Positions 58,230-64,000 of a stretch of DNA of 64,000 bases are shown in pieces. This stretch comes from Stropharia rugosoannulata (taxonomy: Eukaryota; Basidiomycota; Agaricomycetes; Agaricales; Strophariaceae), in contig JANCIK010000005.1 of NCBI GenBank assembly GCA_028532985.1, positions 3,044,501-3,108,500 of the forward strand. The letters run 5' to 3'. Every line of letters begins with the position of its first letter. Position 1 is the stretch's first letter. A program made the position numbers and the translations under genes. Below the pieces are notes generated by a model. That model searched no databases, had not been told where the DNA came from, and was given only the letters and a program-made list of their open reading frames with translations.

Positions 58230-60185
58230 TCATCCGAAACAACGTCTGACGACTAGGGCGTCACTCCATACATAGATAACAGAGGAAAATAGAGACAACT
58301 GTCCACACCAGGTTAGACGTCCCGAGAAAATCAAATGAATACCTCCAAGTACAGGAGTCACGCTAGCATATAGTTTCATCAATATCCACGAGCTGTTCGC
58401 GTAGAATTGTGTCCCGGCCCATGCCACCCGCAAACTTGATTTCTGAAGCAGTAAAGGGACACAGGATCACAGCATACTTATATGGCAGTGTTAAATCTTA
58501 ACCTAAATTGTCAAATAAATAAAAGCTCACCTCAAGCTTCGTACTGCTCGCCTTGAGCCCTTTTGCTACTTCTAGCTCACCAGCTATGTACCGTACATGC
58601 TCCCCGCTGTTGCCTTTCTCGGTTCTTGAAGATGTCCATACGGCCGTACCAACATCAAGCGGCGTGGTATCGTCGTTGCCGAGAATGGGTATTTTCTTGC
58701 TAGTTATCCTAAGCGGTGCGTTGGAGATGGAGGCTAATGCTCCCCGCCGATGCAGACGGACAGAGATCGCGCGTGGGGCGGACAGAAGACTGAGAGCATC
58801 CGATGACTGAGAGACAAGCCGCATGCACATAGGAATCAGCGCCCCCCGTGTATAGTTAAGCTATGGGAACTATCAGCATCAAGGGAAACATTTGCAAAAT
58901 AAAACATGCTCACTGGCCTCGCCAAGAACAAAGTACAGCCTACTTCTATATTCTGTGAGCCTCGCAATGTTCCCAAAATGTGCACAGGCGGCATGGGGTA
59001 CCACATCTCCTTGAGTGAAGACGCGATTGATGGGGTTTTGTTGCTATTAGGAGATGATGGGGGTATAGGCAAAGGCGGAGGCCAAGTCACAGGAATATAA
59101 GTCACCGAAGCTTTAATTCTTCAATAAATCAGTACTACAGTAAATTTGAATACAATCAAAGGCCTTACTTGTAGTCCGGTACATTCCACTCCCGTTGTAT
59201 CCTCACAGAGATATTGAACACGGCATTGGCATAATACCCCTCCTTCAGGCGGCGAAGAGTTGCATATGCTGCCGCACCACTTGAACTAGGAGATACAACA
59301 GCCGAAGGCAAGTCAATAGAGAAAGTCCAATGGTAGTCTCCTTGAAGTTTTCCGTCGGTAATGGGTACGCGCCCGGCCCCAGTAGTGCTTCCATGCCCAT
59401 TACCATTTCCATGATAATGGCCTCCGTTCCCAAAACTGTGCGTGCTGTTACTTCGGTTGATTCCATGAGCTCCAGGAGGACCTAAAATACCGCGTCGGTC
59501 CTTAGGATCATGAGCGGCCCAGACTGTGTGCGATATGTCAAGAAAAGTGGTATCTTCATCAAACAGGTTGTCTGCGCCTGTGCGATCTTTGGGCTTGCAG
59601 CGCCCTGTGATCTGGTGAAATGAAAAATTAATCGTTAGTAACATGCGAATACTAGCCGAGTCGCACATGGTCAGGGGAACCCGGGCTCGGGTTCGGAGAC
59701 GGGGAGAGAATCAGAAATAGCAAGTCCACTGACACTTAAACGTTAACGCTAAGCATTAGAGATGACATGGACATGCATGTCAGTGCCACATGCAGCATTA
59801 TGGAACACATGGAAAAACAGACCAACCCCAAGTAAAGACTGGAACTCACCGACACAGAAATCGACTTGACCACCGTCGGTTTTTCCAGATGCAATTTGAC
59901 TGAGCCAGTGATCGGTTCACGCCCCAGATAAGTAGCAGTGTCCTTGGAATACACTGCGTTCGCTGTCAGTGTTAATACTGCCGCTGCGCGCCCTCTCGAC
60001 TCTGTCTTGTAGTCGAACTGGCGCTGTGGAGTCGGTACGTAGTCGTTGAAATGCACATGGGGGCTACTTTCTGATGCTGGTTGTGATGGCTCGTACTCCG
60101 GCGATGAAAGAACTGGATCTCGAGAAGCCGGCGTAGAGTCTACGAGCGCATACAAAGGAGGCGGAGGCGACAACTGGTTAGCCAT
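58230..60185 (-). CDS. Arrestin-like protein (copy 2)
   Basis: Paralog of the gene at 52965. Four exons join cleanly: 59850-60185, 59169-59611, 58914-59118 and 58531-58860. Blocks match copy 1 in order: AAVLTLTANAVYSKDTATYL, GREPITGSVKLHLEKPTVVK, TFLDISHTVWAA, GKLQGDYHWTFSIDLPSA, YYANAVFNISVRIQREWNVP, IKASVTYIPVTWPPPLP, VGCTLFLARP, LNYTRGALIPMCMRLVS and RYIAGELEVAKG. A Gly/His/Asn-rich insert (GNGGHYHGNGNGHGS) is absent from copy 1. The last exon (58230-58442) is in phase but reads SVTPVLGGIHLIFSGRL, unlike the VEIGTMYGPGP end of copy 1. The C-terminal strand may be lost or the last junction wrong; an earlier stop at 58498 is the alternative. Confidence 0.75.
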
Positions 60186-60766
60186 GGAATGGAGCAGTGC
60201 AAGCCCAGGGAGAACGAGGATACGGGGATGATGATAGCTCTAAGCAAAAGTCCAGACTCGGTGTCAGAAATGATAGAGTGGGCCGTGCTCTGCATTTCTT
60301 CTCCCCAGGTAAGTATGTCTGTCCGGCAGCGGAGACATCGTGATGATCGTTGCGCCGGTATTGAATTGGGGCCTTTGCAGATCACGCATGGTTTGTCAGA
60401 TTGTGGCCGGCTAACAGTTGTGCGTGGGCACTGGGCAGGCACCTCTGTAGCTGATGCAGATGTTTTGATCCTGGGCCTGATGGTGGGAGTATTTGGGGAG
60501 TGTAAAGAGGTTACCAAAGAGGAAATGGCTCTCAGACTGTCCCACGGCGCCTATCATTGATCGGAAGCAATTCTCATTACAAGGCCATCTGCATTTTGTT
60601 CACTCTGAGGGAGATCGTAGGAAATTATACGGAATGCATAGACAGTGACATGTATAACTATACAGCATAAGTAAGAGTACTAGCATGGGTAGTAAGTAGC
60701 AGTCTGTCAGTAGGTCCATATGTAAAGTTCAGACATCCCTGGCGACAAAGTAGTACAATAACGCCC
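60186..60766. other. Intergenic region, no gene supported
   Basis: Promoter side of arrestin-like copy 2 and 3' flank of the orphan gene. Overlapping 123-125-codon frames on opposite strands (60140-60560) are not supported by domains. Confidence 0.4.
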
Positions 60767-61802
60767 TCAGTAAATTCTTATCCTATTCTCTGTAATAACC
60801 CTGCCATGAAAGACGGTGGTTCCAGAATAAGTTTGTAGTGGTTTTGCATAAATCTCTTGTCCCGCAGGAACTTGGACATCGTCATTTGTTATGACATCGG
60901 ATTGAAAGACTATAGTTCCAAAGTAATGCTGGAAGGGGAATTGATCAGCTGGCTGGTGAGCTGAGTCTGAGGTAAACCTTGATGGTTCTGGTGTAGCCAT
61001 ATTGCTGTTTCTTCCATTCTTGGCAGCAAGGACGTCTACGAGTGCACGGCACTGTAAGAAGAAATTAGTACTCTATGTGACTCTTAGCGAATTACCGCAT
61101 TGAATAAAGAAGAAGAAGAAGAAGAAGAAGAAGAAGAAGAAGAAGAAGAAAATACAAGCGTACCAAAAAGTACTCCAGTTTAGCTCCAGCTCGACTCGAC
61201 ATGGTCTTAAGTCTCTCTTTATCGTCGAAATACAATCTGAGTTTCTGTATTCCGTGTCTCCTTTTGACAGTCTCACGAAACTCCTTCAGTGCTTCAAAAC
61301 GCCTGAATAACATTGAGTTCATCATAGTCATGCGAGTTGAGAAAAGGCACCCACCCAGCAATCCCCTTTAATTCTGCGTTCATTTGTTCAATCTCCCACT
61401 GGCTCATCCATCCTTCTAGAGCATATGATAGCAGGAGGCTAAACCTGAGCTTTGTCGACGAATAGGGAATTATCTCGGTCAACTTGTAATCCTAAGGAAA
61501 AATATTATGACAGCTCTGAGTGGCGAGACGAGAAGACCTACGGTAATCACATCAAGAATTGTATAGGTCAGTTCGCCAGTTTCCTTTAGATATTCAATTG
61601 ATGAGATGGTAGCCGCGTGAGGTCCCTGAACCATTTCAGTGTGGCGAGTAATGAATCAGGGATAGATGATGCTCTGAAGAAGGTTGTGAACTGATGAGAG
61701 AAGGAGAAGTTGAGCGGTCAAATTACTTACAGGTGTGATGGCTTTTATACTAGCCGCTGGCACAGCCACTTTGTGGGCGTTTTCATCAGCACCCACAAAC
61801 AT
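60767..61802 (-). CDS. Unrecognised 238-residue protein, five exons
   Basis: Five exons (61731-61802, 61542-61625, 61355-61491, 61164-61302 and 60767-61051) join with all frames kept, total 717 nt. Starts MFVGADENAHKVAVPAASIK. No family recognised. The middle is helical and charged (STKLRFSLLLSYALEGWMSQ, then RRHGIQKLRLYFDDKERLKT). The C-terminal 60 residues hold two related blocks, GTIVFQSDVITNDDVQVPAG and SGTTVFHGRVITENRIRI, which look like short beta-strand repeats. Intron 4 contains the AAG microsatellite. No signal peptide or membrane segment in the spliced form; the poly-Leu seen when the intron is translated is an artefact. Consistent phasing over four introns is the main evidence that it is real. 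An additional upstream exon is possible. Confidence 0.7.
61107..61150. repeat. AAG/CTT trinucleotide microsatellite in intron 4
   Basis: About 14-15 AAG units on the plus strand. On the coding strand this is a CTT tract and so supplies a long pyrimidine run upstream of the acceptor of intron 4. Confidence 0.95.
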
Positions 61803-62348
61803 TTCAGGTGTAAAGCCAGAACAATGATCTACGTTACTAGAGGGGTTGCACTTGGTACCCTATACGGAAGCCGACGAGTAAGACAATAAACGTGTTTCCC
61901 GATTCCAGTAAGTCTAACTCGGCAAATGTAACCTGGCTAAAATGAATTCAAGGCTAATAGTGTTGGGCCACGGCCATTTCTTCTTCGGGAGGTAAGTACT
62001 TAAGTAGTCAAGGTGGGTAACGCACTGCCATTGCAGTGGCCACTTGTTCGTCTGAGCAATTCAATGACTCACGGCCACTTTTTATTCGAAAGTAGTCAGG
62101 GTGGCTAGCCCACTGCCATTAACCCAGTAGCTCGTCTGCGCATTTCATTGCTTTGACTTTGACTCAATTGGGCACCCGGGAGATTGCTTTCAGACATACG
62201 ATAATATCAAATATTTATAGACTAGCAGTGTACCTGACCTCCGCAGCCATACAGAACAAAAAGATAGAACAAAAAACAACAAAAGAACAGGAAAGAGAGA
62301 AGAACAAGAACAGTTCAGAAATAGAGGAAATGAGATACAAGGTCGAGC
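61803..62348. other. Intergenic region with a duplicated segment
   Basis: Two related stretches (about 61985-62060 and 62080-62150) share the pattern GTAGTCA-GGTGG-CCACTGCCATT-GTCTG-GCA-TTCA, an imperfect tandem duplication of about 90 bp. No gene supported. Confidence 0.5.
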
Positions 62349-63299
62349 TTAGAAGTCGTCGTCGAACTCCGCGTCGTCGAAGTTATTGTCCTCTTCGGGC
62401 TCAGGGAACTCGTCGGCTTCGTGTTCATCGTCTGCAGCAGCGTCCCCATCTTGGTAAAACTCGTCCGCCACAGGTTCTACAGTATCCTGCATTCCAACAT
62501 GATCCATAGGGGAAATCTCAGCCTCCTTGTCGGTGACGGCGACCTGTTGATACTCCGGGGCGGCAAGATCGCTGACCTCAGCAACTCGCCTGCATCCGCA
62601 CCGGCGACGGCAACAGCATCTCCTGCGACGGCAACAACACCTGCGACGGCAACAGCACCTGCGACGGCAGCAACGTCTGCGACGGCGGCAACACCTGCGA
62701 CGGCAACAACGGCGACGGCAGCAACGGCGACGGCAGCAACGGCGACGGCATGGGCATGGGCATGGGCGGCATGGGCACGGGCACGGGCACGGGCATGGGC
62801 ATGGGCACGGGCATGGGCGGCATGGACATGGGCAGGGGCGGCATGGGCAGGGGCAGGGCAAACAAGGGCAAGGGCGTATGCATGGCCTGAAGCAAGGTCG
62901 GCAGCAAGGCCTGAAGCACGGGCGACAGCAAGGCCTGCAGCACGGACGACAGCATCTGCAACAGCCACAGCAGCGACGGAAGAGGCTTTCTACAGGAAGG
63001 CTGTCTTGTCCTTCGATTACATCCGGTGTATACTCCTGTGCGTTGGCTTCGAGGGGAGAGAATGAGGGCCACTCCGCCTCGGAGGCAACTTCAAGGCCGT
63101 GAGCTTGGTTCTGGCTTTCCCCGGAAACTGGTATTGTGTAGTCATTGGCTACGGTGGCGAGGTCCCCAAGGACATCGTAGGCCTCGACAGTCGTTTGTCC
63201 AGCCGGCGCTGCAGAGACAGCGAGCAACCCAGAGGCGATGATGAGTAGGGCACCGATTTTGCCCTTCATGGAGGAGAACATTGTTGGATAGACCTTCAC
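62349..63299 (-). CDS. Secreted Cys/Arg/Pro-repeat protein
   Basis: A single exon of 316 residues. After the first ATGs a hydrophobic leader (GALLIIASGLLAVSAAPAG) predicts a signal peptide cut near AVSAAP. An acidic spacer of about 70 residues follows, ending SLPVESLFRR. The core (about residues 108-238) is almost only C, R and P in three zones: RPCCRPCCRPCFRPC repeats, PCPCPC runs, and RRRCC repeats with one GC. The tail (about 75 residues) is strongly acidic (DDEHEADEF, EPEEDNNFDDAEFDDDF). No known family fits. CxC and CC density recalls metallothioneins, but those are not secreted or Arg-rich. Arg pairs at FRR and CRR could be Kex2 sites that release the core. It could be a metal-binding, wall-crosslinking or cationic defence protein; none is proven. 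Confidence 0.8.
   Translation of the reverse strand: MKVYPTMFSSMKGKIGALLIIASGLLAVSAAPAGQTTVEAYDVLGDLATVANDYTIPVSGESQNQAHGLEVASEAEWPSFSPLEANAQEYTPDVIEGQDSLPVESLFRRCCGCCRCCRPCCRPCCRPCFRPCCRPCFRPCIRPCPCLPCPCPCRPCPCPCRPCPCPCPCPCPCPCPCRPCPCPCRRRCCRRRCCRRRCCRRRCCRRRRRCCRRRCCCRRRCCCRRRRCCCRRRCGCRRVAEVSDLAAPEYQQVAVTDKEAEISPMDHVGMQDTVEPVADEFYQDGDAAADDEHEADEFPEPEEDNNFDDAEFDDDF
62585..62975 (-). repeat. Coding minisatellite of the Cys/Arg/Pro core
   Basis: Short repeats such as GGGCATGGGCACG and GCGACGGCAGCAAC (plus strand) build the RPC, PCPC and RRRCC motifs. Three repeat types follow each other with sharp borders. The other strands and frames translate to Ala/Thr- or Met/Pro-rich shadows and are not genes. 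Confidence 0.9.
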
Positions 63300-63345
63300 T
63301 TTCTGGATGCGAGAGGCGTCCGAGTACGAATACTAACGATTAGCA

Positions 63346-63382
63346 CACTGCTCCCAGATATATATACTGACTGGGAGCAGTG
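63346..63382. promoter_or_regulatory. TATA box inside a perfect 12-bp inverted repeat
   Basis: CACTGCTCCCAG (63346-63357) and its exact reverse complement CTGGGAGCAGTG (63371-63382) flank a 13-nt spacer holding ATATATATA (63358-63366). The TATA element lies about 60 bp upstream of the first ATG of the Cys/Arg/Pro-repeat gene, a normal distance. The arms could bind a dimeric regulator; this is inference. Confidence 0.6.
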
Positions 63383-64000
63383 GACATATGGCCTGTCCTG
63401 TGTGCAATCCGCCAAAGCATTGCATATTCTGTTCAGATATGCCGCTCATCAAATTTTAGGCGCCTGCTGATAGAATACCTTAATGATGAGTTCAACTTTA
63501 AGACTCCTATTCGGAATTTAGTTAGTAAGTGATGTACTACTAACTGGAACAGAAGGTCAAAAACTTGCCTAAATTGAACTTTGAGAGTATGGACCAGAGA
63601 GCCCCTAGCTCGTTATACGGCGTAAACTATGCGACATATAACGGCGTCTTGCTTGATGTATGGCACCTGCGCGTCGATGATAGATATGTTGCAGATTTGT
63701 CGTCGCACATACAGTACTGTTTAGCTTCTTTCAATGAATGAGTGTGTTGCTCATGTCTTCGAATGTACGATGAATAGAAGGTTATTCAGGGTCAATTGAC
63801 GTTTGCACGGAATGGCGCCGTTGTGATGCTGCGCGTTGCATGCAAGAATGCTTATAATGGGCGTCTATTGGGCTTCTCGAAGGCAAGGTACAATAGGGCA
63901 GAAAGAGACCTGCAGTCATAGCTTCCATCGCAGAATGTTTAGTGACAAGAACATGGAAGCCAATGTAAGCAAGATCAAAGCAAGATGGAAGTTTCGTCAA
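63383..64000. other. Intergenic region to window end
   Basis: Upstream region of the Cys/Arg/Pro-repeat gene. A 72-codon minus frame reaches the window edge (63782-64000) and shows no domain. Confidence 0.4.

Noticed and set aside
61073..61361. Poly-Leu or poly-Phe membrane protein at the AAG microsatellite
   Set aside because: The run is the translated intron 4; splicing at GTACGC and TTACAG removes it and keeps frame.
62421..63065. 214-codon Ala/Thr-rich plus-strand ORF and overlapping minus frames over the Cys/Arg/Pro repeat
   Set aside because: Repeat DNA stays open in several frames. Only the 316-residue minus frame has a signal peptide, sensible borders and an upstream TATA box.

Overview
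The window is nuclear DNA of a filamentous basidiomycete, most likely an Agaricomycete. The reasons are short introns (about 45-75 nt) with GTRNGT donors and CTNAY-like branch sites in most genes, and families typical of mushroom-forming fungi: two DUF6533/DUF6534-type membrane proteins, three F-box-like proteins, a HET-domain protein, an alcohol-oxidase-type GMC oxidoreductase and two arrestin-like proteins. All gene models below were spliced by eye, so exon edges are inferences from reading frame and GT/AG signals. I saw no rRNA, tRNA, CRISPR array or intact transposon.

Layout. 1-7 kb: one DUF6533-type membrane protein, then a 4.6-kb stretch without a gene I can support. 7.3-12 kb: a 995-residue coiled-coil protein and an S33 peptidase. 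13.9-20.9 kb: a HET-domain protein, a proline-rich protein, RNase P/MRP subunit POP4 and an ADAL-type N6-methyl-AMP deaminase. 22.8-31.7 kb: three F-box-like proteins and a class III (GABA-type) aminotransferase. 32.6-34.0 kb: an 11-exon secreted repeat-peptide precursor. 35.9-45.4 kb: a GNAT acetyltransferase, a DUF6534 membrane protein and a 1,406-residue disordered protein. 47.6-51.7 kb: an alcohol oxidase tail-to-tail with a tandem GFA-domain protein. 53-60.2 kb: two arrestin-like genes in opposite orientation with an isochorismatase-like gene between them. 60.8-63.3 kb: an unrecognised 238-residue protein and a secreted protein built almost only of Cys, Arg and Pro in its core.

The two strongest candidates for something undescribed are secreted. 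The first (32643-34020, minus) looks at first like a row of unrelated tiny ORFs, each ending in a TAG. Read as spliced exons it becomes one 279-residue precursor with a signal peptide and 49-residue near-identical repeats, separated by Arg-Arg (Kex2-type) sites. All ten introns are in phase 2 and the exons are of symmetric length. This is the architecture of Kex2-processed repeat peptides in fungi. The second (62349-63299, minus) has a signal peptide, an acidic spacer, a core of about 130 residues made of RPC, PCPC and RRRCC repeats, and a very acidic tail. Its TATA box sits inside a perfect 12-bp inverted repeat.

The genes do not form a single pathway. The one metabolic pairing worth noting is alcohol oxidase (which makes an aldehyde, formaldehyde if methanol is the substrate) beside a protein with two domains of the family named for formaldehyde-glutathione chemistry.
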